A model generated the notes under the pieces. The model made no database searches, was not told the DNA's origin, and was given only the letters and a program-made list of their open reading frames with translations. A DNA stretch of 64,000 nt, taken from positions 1 through 64,000 of the forward strand of contig NZ_AUDG01000009.1 of NCBI RefSeq assembly GCF_000425345.1. Reading direction: 5' to 3'. The stretch comes from Rheinheimera baltica DSM 14885 (GTDB taxonomy: Bacteria > Pseudomonadota > Gammaproteobacteria > Enterobacterales > Alteromonadaceae). Shown here one piece after another: positions 16,607-25,492 of the stretch. Both the position numbers and the translations under genes were made by a program. Each line of letters begins with the position of its first letter. Position 1 is the first letter of the stretch.

Positions 16607-17590
16607 ATGATGAGTAACGATTTAACATTTAGCATAAAACGTATTGCGTTTGATGAGCACTATCAGCCTGCAGAAAGCACAAGGCTGACGACTAATTTTG
16701 CTAATCTGGCCAGAGGTGAAAGTCGGCGGCAGAATTTACGCAATGCCTTTACGATGATCGACAGCCGCTTTAATGCGTTGGCGCATTGGGACAACCCACG
16801 CGGTGATCGTTATTCGGTTGCACTTGATATTGTATCCGTTGATATCAACATCGAAGGCAGCGAGCATAGCTTTCCATCAATTGAGGTGTTGCAAACCACT
16901 ATTATTGATCATCAAACCGGGCAGCGTGTTGAAGGTATGGTAGGTAACAACTTTTCTTCTTACCTGCGCGATTATGACTTTAGCGTCGTGTTGCCGGAGC
17001 ACAATAAACAGCAGGCTACGTTCAGCATCCCGGCGAATTTTGGCAACTTGCATGGCAAGTTGTTCCAGTGTTTCGTTAACTCAGATACTTACAAACAGTA
17101 TTTTGCCAAGCAACCGGTAATATGTCTTAGCGTGTCAGATAATAAGGTGTATCAGCGGAGCGGCAACCAGCATCCGGTTTTAGGTGTGGAATACTTGCCA
17201 AACGAATCATCGTTAACCGAGCAGTATTTCCAGAAGATGGGACTTCAGGTGCGCTATTTTATGCCGCCAAACAGTGTCGCCCCTTTGGCTTTTTATAGCC
17301 TTGCTGATTTACTGAACGATTACAGCAACCTTGAATTAATTAGCACAGTAAGCACTATGGAGACCTTTCAGAAGATTTACCGGCCGGAAATTTATAATGC
17401 CAATGCAGTCGCAGGCACTTGTTATCAACCAGATCTGAACAATCCGGACCATTCTGTTACGCAAATAGTGTACGACCGCGAAGAGCGCAGCAAGCTTGCC
17501 ATTGCGCAGGGTAAATTTGCGCAGCAGCACTTTATTCAACCGCACCGGGCCAAACTGGAACACTGGGCAGTATCGGCGAATTTCGCTTAA
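16607..17590 (+). CDS. mesX: MesX, accessory protein of methionine synthase MesD (DUF1852)
   Basis: 327 residues from the ATG at 16607 (ATGs at 16601 and 16610 are also possible; AGGATGG lies just upstream). DUF1852 family, recognisable from TTNFANLARGESRRQNLRNA and HWDNPRGDRYSVALDIVSVD. In the published study of folate-independent methionine synthases, the MesD family needs this partner and oxygen. Its exact role is unknown. It lies 27 bases upstream of mesD in one operon behind met boxes. Confidence 0.88.
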   Translation: MMSNDLTFSIKRIAFDEHYQPAESTRLTTNFANLARGESRRQNLRNAFTMIDSRFNALAHWDNPRGDRYSVALDIVSVDINIEGSEHSFPSIEVLQTTIIDHQTGQRVEGMVGNNFSSYLRDYDFSVVLPEHNKQQATFSIPANFGNLHGKLFQCFVNSDTYKQYFAKQPVICLSVSDNKVYQRSGNQHPVLGVEYLPNESSLTEQYFQKMGLQVRYFMPPNSVAPLAFYSLADLLNDYSNLELISTVSTMETFQKIYRPEIYNANAVAGTCYQPDLNNPDHSVTQIVYDREERSKLAIAQGKFAQQHFIQPHRAKLEHWAVSANFA

Positions 17591-17617
17591 TTACTGACGC
17601 AAATAACGGTATCGCAC

Positions 17618-18646
17618 ATGAAAAAACTATTACCTACCTCAACCGCTGGCAGTTTACCTAAGCCGTGCTGGCTGGCCGAACCGGAGGCACTCTGGTCACC
17701 GTGGAAATTGCAGGGTGAAGAGCTGCTTCACGGCAAGCAGGATGCACTGCGCTTGTCATTGCAGCAACAGCAACTGGCAGGCATCGATATCATCAGTGAT
17801 GGCGAGCAGACGCGGCAACACTTTGTTACCACCTTTATTGAGCATTTAAGTGGGGTGGATTTTGCCAACCGTCAAACCGTTCGGATCCGCAACCGCTATG
17901 ACGCCAGTGTCCCGACTGTGGTGGGGCCAGTATCACGACAAAAACCGGTGTTTGTGCAAGATGCCAGGTTTTTACGCCAGCACACTACGCAGCCAATAAA
18001 GTGGGCGTTGCCAGGCCCAATGACGATGATTGACACCCTGTATGATAATCACTATCAAAGCCGCGAAAAACTGGCCTGGGAATTTGCCAAAATACTCAAC
18101 CAGGAGGCAAAAGAACTGGAGGCGGCGGGTGTGGATATTATTCAGTTTGATGAGCCGGCATTTAACGTGTTTCTTGACGAGGTAAACGATTGGGGTATCG
18201 CCTGTTTAGAACGCGCCATCGAGGGCCTTAAATGCGAAACCGCCGTGCATATTTGTTATGGCTACGGCATTAAAGCCAATACCGATTGGAAGAAAACCTT
18301 AGGTACTGAGTGGCGCCAGTACGAACAGATTCTCCCCAAACTGCAGAAATCCAATATCGATATTATCTCGCTGGAATGTCATAACTCGCGGGTGCCGCTT
18401 GAGTTACTCTCGCTTATCCGCGGTAAAAAAGTGATGGTAGGTGCTATTGATGTGGCCACTGACATTATTGAAACGCCAGAGCAAGTGGCTGATACGCTAA
18501 GGCAAGCGTTGCAGTATGTCGATGCCGATAAACTTTACCCCTGCACTAACTGCGGTATGGCGCCGTTACCTCGCCATATCGCCGGTGCTAAGCTCAATGC
18601 CTTAACCGCCGGGGTACAAATCGTGCGTAATGAACTGCTGCGTTAG
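17618..18646 (+). CDS. mesD: core methionine synthase MesD (MetE C-domain-like)
   Basis: 342 residues, about half the length of MetE: only the catalytic C-terminal barrel is present. It starts LLPTSTAGSLPKP, has DGEQTRQHF and FDEPAF, and the zinc ligands are visible as His211 and Cys213 (VHICYG), Glu253 (LECHNS) and Cys312 (CTNCGM). Such core enzymes lack the folate-binding N-terminal domain of MetE; the MesD type works with MesX and needs oxygen, with an unresolved methyl donor. The mesX neighbour decides the subtype. Confidence 0.88.
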   Translation: MKKLLPTSTAGSLPKPCWLAEPEALWSPWKLQGEELLHGKQDALRLSLQQQQLAGIDIISDGEQTRQHFVTTFIEHLSGVDFANRQTVRIRNRYDASVPTVVGPVSRQKPVFVQDARFLRQHTTQPIKWALPGPMTMIDTLYDNHYQSREKLAWEFAKILNQEAKELEAAGVDIIQFDEPAFNVFLDEVNDWGIACLERAIEGLKCETAVHICYGYGIKANTDWKKTLGTEWRQYEQILPKLQKSNIDIISLECHNSRVPLELLSLIRGKKVMVGAIDVATDIIETPEQVADTLRQALQYVDADKLYPCTNCGMAPLPRHIAGAKLNALTAGVQIVRNELLR

Positions 18647-18695
18647 CAGTGGCCGGCGCTGATAAGGAAGTTGCTTGCCATATCAGCCTGTTTAA

Positions 18696-19481
18696 TCACA
18701 ACACCGATAACTTACTGTTCGGAATATCTGTTACCAGCATATGGCCCGGGCTGTGGGTAATGCAAAAATCCACGCCTGCATTGGCTATTGCCACTTGTGG
18801 CGTAACACCGCAGGCCCAGAATACCGGCACTTCGCCTGGTTTTATTGTTACTGCATCACCAAAATCCGGTTTAGTAATATCATTAATGCCAATAGCGGCC
18901 GGGTCGCCAAAGTGTACTGGCGCGCCATGTACCTGCGGAAAACGCGAGCAAATTTGGATTGCGCGGATTGCATCAGCCGGCTTCATTGGCCGCATACTTA
19001 CCACCATACCGCCATGAAACACGCCTGCCGGGGTGCAGGCAATGTTGGTGCGGTACATCGGCACGTTTACTTTTTCTGTAATATTACGAATTTCCAGGCC
19101 ATCGGCCAGCAAGGACTCTTCAAATGAGAACGAGCAGCCAATTAAAAAAGTGACTAAATCGTCACGCCAGTATTCTATTACATCGGTCACTTCATCGGTT
19201 AATTTCCCGTTTTGGAAAATGCGGTACTTCGGTAAATCGCTGCGGATATCTAAATCTTGCGCTAGTTGTGGCATGTCGATAGCACCCGGTGTGGCAGCCA
19301 TACCTAATAACGGGCACGGCTTGGGATTAAAATGGCAAAACTTCAGAAAATCAGCCGCGTACTGCTTGGGTAAAATGGCCATATTAGCCTGAACAAAACC
19401 CGGCGCAAAGCCCGAGGTATTACCGCTAAAAACGCCATCGCGGCACTGTTGGCGTAACTGATAAGGGCTTTGTACTGACAT
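18696..19481 (-). CDS. DUF1445 protein (putative hydro-lyase, UPF0317 family)
   Basis: 261 residues, start preceded by GGAGA. Family features: [44 protein letters not shown] and [12 protein letters not shown]. Annotated in databases as a putative hydro-lyase; the same domain forms the N-terminal half of mammalian D-glutamate cyclase, whose C-terminal half is the DUF4392 domain encoded near 3.0-3.9 kb. It converges with mesD. A role in D-glutamate or 5-oxoproline metabolism is inference. Confidence 0.85.
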   Translation of the reverse strand: MSVQSPYQLRQQCRDGVFSGNTSGFAPGFVQANMAILPKQYAADFLKFCHFNPKPCPLLGMAATPGAIDMPQLAQDLDIRSDLPKYRIFQNGKLTDEVTDVIEYWRDDLVTFLIGCSFSFEESLLADGLEIRNITEKVNVPMYRTNIACTPAGVFHGGMVVSMRPMKPADAIRAIQICSRFPQVHGAPVHFGDPAAIGINDITKPDFGDAVTIKPGEVPVFWACGVTPQVAIANAGVDFCITHSPGHMLVTDIPNSKLSVL

Positions 19482-19652
19482 AAAGTCTCCGAAAAATTCG
19501 CAAGGTAAGATAATGCAGTGTACTGCAGCTAATGCTGGCGTAACAGTGGGGAGTAATAGCTTCAGCCGATAACGTTTTGCGCACCAAGGGTTGCATTTAT
19601 ATCTTTATGAATTATTGTGTATCCTTTTAAACTAACTATTAAACAGGATGTT

Positions 19653-20099
19653 ATGAGTAATTTAACGATAAAAGCAAAAAGCTTGTGTTTGGCGACACTG
19701 CTGCTATCCGCGGGTGCAGCTAATGCTCAAAGCAATTGGTCTATCGGCCATGGCTATGCCTCAGGTGGTGTGGTGGGAGCGCAATATCAGTGGCTGCATG
19801 ACGACATTAAGTGGACTGCGGCAGTAGGTTTAGTCGGTGCTGCAGTGGGTGTGCAACGTAGTATAGATGACGCCCGTCAGCACAGTATCGGTTTGGCAGC
19901 CGGTGTCGAAGATTTAACGGCGGAAGACGGCTTCTTTGTCGCTACTTATCAATATTACCCTTCAGGTTTTGCTAATTCAGGTTGGCGTTTAGGTTTTTCA
20001 GCAGGTATGCGGCGTGAGGATGAGAGCAGTTTCTTCGGCAGTGTGGGCAAAACGGAAACCAAGCCTGCCATTGCTTTTGAGCTGGGTTATCAGTTCTGA
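19653..20099 (+). CDS. small outer-membrane-like protein, unknown function
   Basis: 148 residues from the ATG at 19653, which has AGGA upstream; the earlier in-frame start at 19617 lacks one. A signal peptide ends at ANAQS. The mature part alternates polar and hydrophobic residues with frequent glycine and aromatics and ends in LGYQF, with terminal Phe as in outer-membrane beta-barrels. No named family recognised. Single gene between the DUF1445 and cysA genes. Confidence 0.65.
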   Translation: MSNLTIKAKSLCLATLLLSAGAANAQSNWSIGHGYASGGVVGAQYQWLHDDIKWTAAVGLVGAAVGVQRSIDDARQHSIGLAAGVEDLTAEDGFFVATYQYYPSGFANSGWRLGFSAGMRREDESSFFGSVGKTETKPAIAFELGYQF

Positions 20100-20138
20100 G
20101 CCATTGCGTTTAGCATTACTATAAAATTTTTAAGCGTC

Positions 20139-20169
20139 AGCCAGCGTTTTTATAAGTTATTCGCTGGCT
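20139..20169 (+). terminator. hairpin after the small outer-membrane protein gene
   Basis: Perfect 8-bp inverted repeat AGCCAGCG (20139-20146) / CGCTGGCT (20162-20169) with a 15-base T-rich loop, 40 bases after the stop codon. No T-run follows the stem, so its strength as a terminator is unsure. Confidence 0.4.
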
Positions 20170-20451
20170 ATCATATCTCGCCATTTTGCTGTAAACCCCA
20201 CATCAAAGTTTACTTAAGACCTCGCGTCAAACAATAGCGCTTGTAATGCCGCCACAAACAACGTCATGCAGTACAACTAAGTTTTAAACGTATTGAACTT
20301 TCATTTATTCACTTTTGATATAACCAATCATTAATGGCTATTTATTGGTTATTTAAATCCCATTTATGATATCAAACTGAGTGCTATTTAAAGCCGCAAT
20401 CTTTATGCAGCCTATGATTTTCAATGGCAATAATATCGGGACTAACTGGCA
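20170..20451. promoter_or_regulatory. AT-rich upstream region of the cys operon with a dyad
   Basis: No gene visible. The stretch just before cysA is AT-rich and holds an inverted repeat AACCAAT (20322-20328) / ATTGGTT (20344-20350), about 105 bases before the start codon. It could bind a regulator such as CysB, which controls sulfate transport in relatives, but the sequence does not prove this. Confidence 0.35.
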
Positions 20452-21525
20452 ATGAGTATCAGTATTGAACAGGTTAACAAACGTTTTGGCGATTTTGTTG
20501 CGGTAGATAACGTTAACCTGCAAATAAAAACCGGTGAGTTAACGGCATTGTTGGGGCCGTCGGGTTCGGGCAAAACCACGTTATTGCGCATTATTGCCGG
20601 CTTAGAGCAAGCCGACAGTGGCAGTATTCGCTTTAACAATGAGGACATTACCGGCCGGCATGTGTCTGAGCGTGGCGTGGGTTTTGTGTTTCAGCACTAT
20701 GCGCTGTTTAAACATATGACGGTGTTTGAAAATGTTGCCTATGGCTTAACGGTAAAACCGAAGAAATTCCGGCCAAATAAAGCTGACATTGCAAAAAAAG
20801 TGCACAACCTACTGCAACTGGTGCAACTGGTGCAACTGGACTGGACGGCAGACCGTTACCCGGCGCAGTTATCCGGTGGCCAGCGCCAACGCATTGCCTT
20901 AGCCCGTGCTTTAGCGGTTGAACCCAAAGTATTGTTGCTGGACGAGCCCTTTGGCGCGTTGGATGCCAAGGTACGTGCTGAGCTGCGCCGATGGCTGCGA
21001 CGCTTGCACGATGAAATTCATGTGACCAGTGTCTTTGTTACCCACGATCAGGAAGAAGCGCTGGAAGTGGCCGACCGCATTGTGGTGATGAACAAGGGCG
21101 CCATAGAGCAGGATGGCACGCCCGAGCAGGTTTACGACCACCCGGCGAATCCCTTCGTGTACGAGTTTTTGGGTAATGTAAATTTATTCCATGCCAGGGT
21201 AAAACAGGGCCAGAGTACTATCGGCAACGTTAAGCTGGCGTCGCCGGAGCATAGCAATGGCGAGGAGCAGGATGGCTTTGCTTATGTACGGCCACATGAA
21301 ATTGACGTCTTTAAAGCACCGCTAAGCGATAGTTTAAAAGTGACGCTGGATTTAGTCACCATAGTCGGCCCGGTCGCACGGTTAGAGGTGCTCAGTGATA
21401 CCGACCAACAACTTATTCATATTGAATTACCCAAAGAGCAGTTTAAACAATTACAGCTGGCACAGGGCGATGTGGCCTGGATCCAGCCGCGCTATAGCAA
21501 AGTCTTCCTCGGTGAAGGCATTTAA
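20452..21525 (+). CDS. cysA: sulfate/thiosulfate ABC transporter ATP-binding protein
   Basis: 357 residues. Walker [11 protein letters not shown] (35-44), Q-loop [12 protein letters not shown], signature [15 protein letters not shown], Walker [12 protein letters not shown] and switch [11 protein letters not shown], followed by a C-terminal regulatory domain. Position at the head of cysP, cysT, cysW identifies the substrate as sulfate or thiosulfate. A 9-base unit (CTGGTGCAA-like) is repeated around 20817-20840, giving [12 protein letters not shown] with an extra LVQ compared with the usual sequence before the ABC signature. Confidence 0.93.
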   Translation: MSISIEQVNKRFGDFVAVDNVNLQIKTGELTALLGPSGSGKTTLLRIIAGLEQADSGSIRFNNEDITGRHVSERGVGFVFQHYALFKHMTVFENVAYGLTVKPKKFRPNKADIAKKVHNLLQLVQLVQLDWTADRYPAQLSGGQRQRIALARALAVEPKVLLLDEPFGALDAKVRAELRRWLRRLHDEIHVTSVFVTHDQEEALEVADRIVVMNKGAIEQDGTPEQVYDHPANPFVYEFLGNVNLFHARVKQGQSTIGNVKLASPEHSNGEEQDGFAYVRPHEIDVFKAPLSDSLKVTLDLVTIVGPVARLEVLSDTDQQLIHIELPKEQFKQLQLAQGDVAWIQPRYSKVFLGEGI

Positions 21526-21543
21526 GTAAAAGGAATACCCATT

Positions 21544-22547
21544 ATGCAGCACACAAAAAAGTTTACTCTGGTCCTGCTGGCGGCATTGCTGGCGGCACCG
21601 GTAACGGCAAAAGAGCTGTTAAACAGCAGCTATGATATCGCCCGCGAGCTGTTTGCCGAGATAAACCCGCTGTTTATCGAACACTACAAACAACAAACCG
21701 GCGAAACGCTGAGTATTAAACAGTCGCATGGTGGTTCATCGCGTCAGGCGCAGGCGATTATTCAGGGCCTGCGGGCTGATGTGGTGACCTTTAACCAAAG
21801 CACCGACATTGATATTCTGCACCAGCGCGGTAACTTACTGCCGGCTGACTGGCGTGATCGCCTCGCCAATAACAGCTCGCCGTATTATTCCACCATGGCA
21901 TTTTTGGTGCGCAAGGGTAACCCTAAGCAAATCAGTAGCTGGGCAGATTTAACCAAAGACGGCGTGGGTCTGTATTTCCAAACCCGAAAACCTCCGGCAA
22001 TGCCCGTTACACCTACCTGGGAGCCTACGGTGATGCGTTAGCGCGTTTTGACAACGATGAGCAAAAAGCGCAGCAGTGGCTGCAAACTTTTTTAAACCGG
22101 GTGGTGGTGTTTGATACCGGCGGCCGTGGCGCAACGACCTCGTTTGTTGATCGCGAACTGGGTGACGTGCTGATTACCTTTGAGTCGGAAGTAAACAATA
22201 TTATTGCGCAGTATCCGGACCAGCAGTTTGAACGTGTTGTGCCGCCAACCAATGTGCTGGCCGAGTTCCCGGTGGCCTGGATAGACCGTAATATTGCCCG
22301 CAACGGCACAGAAAAGCAGGCTAAAGCCTACCTGCAATATTTATACAGCAAAGAAGCACAACAAGTGCTGGCGCGCTATTTCTACCGGGTGCACAACCCG
22401 GACGTTATTGAAGCGACCAAAGCGCAGTTCCCGCCAACCAGCTTGTTTACGGTAGAGCAGGTATTCGGCAGCTGGGAGCAGGTGCAGCAACAGCACTTTG
22501 CCAGTGGCGCACTGCTGGATAAACTGCTGGCACAGGGCAAGCGTTAA
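21544..22547 (+). pseudogene. cysP: sulfate-binding periplasmic protein, broken by a one-base frameshift
   Basis: Reads as a sulfate ABC transporter substrate-binding protein with signal peptide ([20 protein letters not shown]...) and [23 protein letters not shown]. Near 21972 the frame shifts: [15 protein letters not shown] is read instead of the expected [17 protein letters not shown], and the gene stops at 22041. The other frame continues to 22547 with [20 protein letters not shown] and [13 protein letters not shown]. Adding back one base (a G in CTGTATTTCC) gives a full 334-residue protein, so this is a single deletion or a sequencing error. Could be sbp or cysP by name. Confidence 0.88.
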
Positions 22548-22549
22548 CC

Positions 22550-23395
22550 GTGACCTTTTATCGCAGTAATAACAGCAAACGCGTGTTGCCGGGCTTTGGT
22601 ATTAGCCTTGGCAGCAGTTTGTTTTTTATCAGTCTGGTTATTCTACTGCCTATTACCGGCTTAGTGGTGCAAACCGCTGAACTAAGCTGGGCGCAGTACT
22701 GGGCAATCATCAGCGACCCGCGCGTGGTGGCGTCTTATAAAGTAACCGCTTCGGCTGCTGCGGTAGCGAGTATTTTTAATCTGTTTTTTGGCCTGTTAAT
22801 GGCCTGGATCTTAACCCGTTACCGCTTTCCTGGCCGCGTGCTGCTGGACGGGTTAATGGACTTGCCCTTTGCGCTACCTACTGCAGTAGCCGGTTTAACC
22901 CTGGCGGCAGTATTTTCAACTCAGGGCTGGTTTGGTCAGTATCTGGCACTGTGGGATATCAAGGTATCTTACACCTGGCTGGGTATTGTACTTGCAATGA
23001 CGTTTACCAGCGTGCCTTTTGTGGTGCGTACAGTCCAGCCGGTACTGGAAGAGTTTGGCCCAGAATACGAAGAAGCCTCAGCGACTCTGGGCGCCAGCCC
23101 GCTGCAAACTTTCTTTAAGGTGATACTGCCGGAAATAAAGCCGGCGCTGCTGACCGGTACCGCATTGGCGTTCACCCGAAGTTTGGGCGAATTTGGTGCG
23201 GTTATTTTTATTGCCGGTAATTTGCCGTGGCAAACTGAGGTGACCTCACTGATGATTTTTGTCCGGTTACAGGAATTTGACTATGCTGCCGCTGCGGCCA
23301 TTGCCAGTGTGGTGTTGCTGGTGTCGTTGGTGCTGCTATTTGTCATTAACGGCATGCAACAGCGTTATCAACATATTACCGGTGGGCCCAAATGA
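22550..23395 (+). CDS. cysT: sulfate ABC transporter permease CysT
   Basis: 281 residues, GTG start two bases after the cysP stop. Six membrane segments; LDGLMDLPFALPTAVAGLTL and the permease loop EYEEASATLGASPLQTFFKV are typical of CysT (CysU). Forms the channel with CysW. Its last four bases overlap the cysW start. Confidence 0.93.
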   Translation: MTFYRSNNSKRVLPGFGISLGSSLFFISLVILLPITGLVVQTAELSWAQYWAIISDPRVVASYKVTASAAAVASIFNLFFGLLMAWILTRYRFPGRVLLDGLMDLPFALPTAVAGLTLAAVFSTQGWFGQYLALWDIKVSYTWLGIVLAMTFTSVPFVVRTVQPVLEEFGPEYEEASATLGASPLQTFFKVILPEIKPALLTGTALAFTRSLGEFGAVIFIAGNLPWQTEVTSLMIFVRLQEFDYAAAAAIASVVLLVSLVLLFVINGMQQRYQHITGGPK

Positions 23396-24219
23396 GCCAA
23401 ACATCATTGAATAGCCGCCAGCGCTGGCTGCGGCCGCTATTAATCAGCACTGGAGTGGTGTTAACACTGCTGTTACTGGTGGTGCCGCTGATTTTTATTT
23501 TTGTGGCGGCATTTTCTGCCGGTATCGGTGGGGTGTGGCGTAATCTGGCCGAACCCGACATGTTGCATGCAATTGGTTTAACCTTATTGGTGGCGGGTTT
23601 AACGGTGCCGATAAACCTAGTCTTCGGCACCCTTATCGCATGGTGTGTTACGCGGTTTAGTTTCCCCGGCCGGCGCTTATTGCTGACGCTGATTGATATT
23701 CCGTTTGCCGTGTCGCCGGTGGTTGCCGGCTTACTGTATCTGTTGCTGTATGGCAGCAATGGCCCTTTCGCAAGCTTGCTGGATCAATACGATGTGCAGC
23801 TGATGTTTGCATGGCCGGGTTTGGTGATGGTAACGGTGTTTGTGTCCTGTCCGTTTGTGGTGCGCGAGTTGGTGCCGCTGATGTCTACGTTGGGTACCGA
23901 GCAGGAAGAGGCCGCCGTGCTGTTAGGCGCCAGTGGCTGGCAGGTGTTTTGGCACATTACCTTACCCAATATCCGCTGGGCACTGCTGTACGGTGTTATT
24001 TTAACTAACGCCCGTGCGGTGGGCGAGTTTGGCGCGGTGTCGGTGGTATCGGGCACTATTCGCGGCCAAACTAACACCTTGCCACTGCATATCGAGCTGT
24101 TACAGCAAGACTACAACACCGCCGGAGCTTTTATTGCCGCCGCGTTACTGACGTTAATTGCCATTGCCACCCTGGTGGTAAAGGCGTTTTTACAGTGGAA
24201 GCTGGCACGACAAGAATAA
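23392..24219 (+). CDS. cysW: sulfate ABC transporter permease CysW
   Basis: 275 residues with six membrane segments, LIDIPFAVSPVVAGLLYLLL and the EAA-like loop EQEEAAVLLGASGWQVFWHI, then NARAVGEFGAVSVVSG. Partner of CysT; last gene of the sulfate transporter operon, overlapping cysT by ATGA. Confidence 0.93.
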   Translation: MSQTSLNSRQRWLRPLLISTGVVLTLLLLVVPLIFIFVAAFSAGIGGVWRNLAEPDMLHAIGLTLLVAGLTVPINLVFGTLIAWCVTRFSFPGRRLLLTLIDIPFAVSPVVAGLLYLLLYGSNGPFASLLDQYDVQLMFAWPGLVMVTVFVSCPFVVRELVPLMSTLGTEQEEAAVLLGASGWQVFWHITLPNIRWALLYGVILTNARAVGEFGAVSVVSGTIRGQTNTLPLHIELLQQDYNTAGAFIAAALLTLIAIATLVVKAFLQWKLARQE

Positions 24220-24314
24220 TCTGTGGCAACGCTATAAAGTGCTGCTTGAGTTTGTTTGCTGAGGTAGCATATACGCATCATGCTGAAAGAAAGCTTGTTT
24301 GACGGATATGACTT

Positions 24315-25484
24315 ATGAAATTTAAAACCCGATTACTTCACAGTGGTGCCGGTGCCGATGCGCATACCGGCGCGTTAACCACCCCCATTTATCAAAGCAG
24401 TACCTTTACTTATGGCACGGCAGTAGACGGCAAAGCCCGCTTTGCCGGCGAGCAGCCGGGTTTTATCTATAGCCGCATGGGCAACCCGACAGTGCAGGCG
24501 CTGGAACAGCAATTGGCCGAGCTGGAAGGGGCCGGCGAAGCGCTGGTAGTCGCCAGTGGCATGGCTGCTGTCAGCAGTATTTTTTATGCATTGGTAAGTG
24601 CCGGTGACGAAGTGGCCTTTATTGACCCGGTGTACGGCGGCACAGCTGCATTTTTAATTAACACCCTAAGCCGCGCCGGTATTACCGTAAGCCGGTATTT
24701 GAGTGATGATGACTTGCTGGCCAATATTAATCCGGATACTAAGTTAGTGTTGTTTGAGCCCATCACTAACCCGAACCTGAAAGTAACAGACTACCGTAAG
24801 GTAAAGGCGGCTGCGGCAAAAACCGGCGCCATTACGGTATGTGACAATACCTTTTTAACGCCCTATTTATTTAAGCCTCTGGAACACGGTATAGATTTAG
24901 TGATGCACAGCGGCACCAAATATTTAAGCGGCCATGGCGATATTATTGCCGGTGTAGTGGCAGGACGAACTGAGCTGATGCAGCAGGTGCGTACGATAGC
25001 GTTGAAACATATTGGCGCACCAATAGGCCCGCAGGAAGCCTATTTACTGCAGCGCGGTTTGCGTACGCTGGCGCTAAGGATGGATGCGCACCTGACCGGG
25101 GCAGCCAAAGTGGCCGAATTTTTAGCACAGCATCCGTTGGTGGCTAAAGTGATTTATCCGGGTTTAACCACTGATGCCGGCTACCCGGTGCTGGCTGAAA
25201 CCGTGGGCGCGTTTGGCGGCATGGTGAGTATTGAACTTGCCGGCGGTTTTGACCGCGCTGCGCGCTTCCTTGATAGTCTGCAGCTGTTTACTCAAGCGGT
25301 AAGCCTGGGCGATTTGGAGAGTCTGGCCTGTCACCCTGCCAGCACCACTCATGCGGCGATGGATGCACCAAGCCGTTTAGCTGCTGGTGTAACGGACGAC
25401 TTAATCCGCCTGAGCATTGGGGTTGAGGATGCTGAAGATCTAATTGCTGATTTACAACAGGCGCTCCAGGCCGCAGTGCGGTAA
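24315..25484 (+). CDS. PLP-dependent Cys/Met metabolism enzyme (methionine gamma-lyase or cystathionine gamma-synthase type)
   Basis: 389 residues. MetB/MetC-type fold I PLP enzyme: TTPIYQSSTF, SRMGNPTVQALE, ASGMAAVSSIF, and the PLP lysine in HSGTKYLSGHGD (Lys202). The active-site loop reads DPVYGGTAAF, lacking the cysteine of well studied methionine gamma-lyases, so the exact reaction (gamma-elimination of methionine, cystathionine synthesis or cleavage, or O-acetylhomoserine sulfhydrylation) is open. Follows the sulfate transporter by 95 bases and ends nine bases from the convergent recG. Confidence 0.85.
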   Translation: MKFKTRLLHSGAGADAHTGALTTPIYQSSTFTYGTAVDGKARFAGEQPGFIYSRMGNPTVQALEQQLAELEGAGEALVVASGMAAVSSIFYALVSAGDEVAFIDPVYGGTAAFLINTLSRAGITVSRYLSDDDLLANINPDTKLVLFEPITNPNLKVTDYRKVKAAAAKTGAITVCDNTFLTPYLFKPLEHGIDLVMHSGTKYLSGHGDIIAGVVAGRTELMQQVRTIALKHIGAPIGPQEAYLLQRGLRTLALRMDAHLTGAAKVAEFLAQHPLVAKVIYPGLTTDAGYPVLAETVGAFGGMVSIELAGGFDRAARFLDSLQLFTQAVSLGDLESLACHPASTTHAAMDAPSRLAAGVTDDLIRLSIGVEDAEDLIADLQQALQAAVR

Positions 25485-25492
25485 AACTAGAC

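Noticed and set aside
23376-23759. Minus-strand open frame of 127 codons in the cys operon
   Set aside because: Antisense to cysW, whose membrane segments and permease loop are intact.
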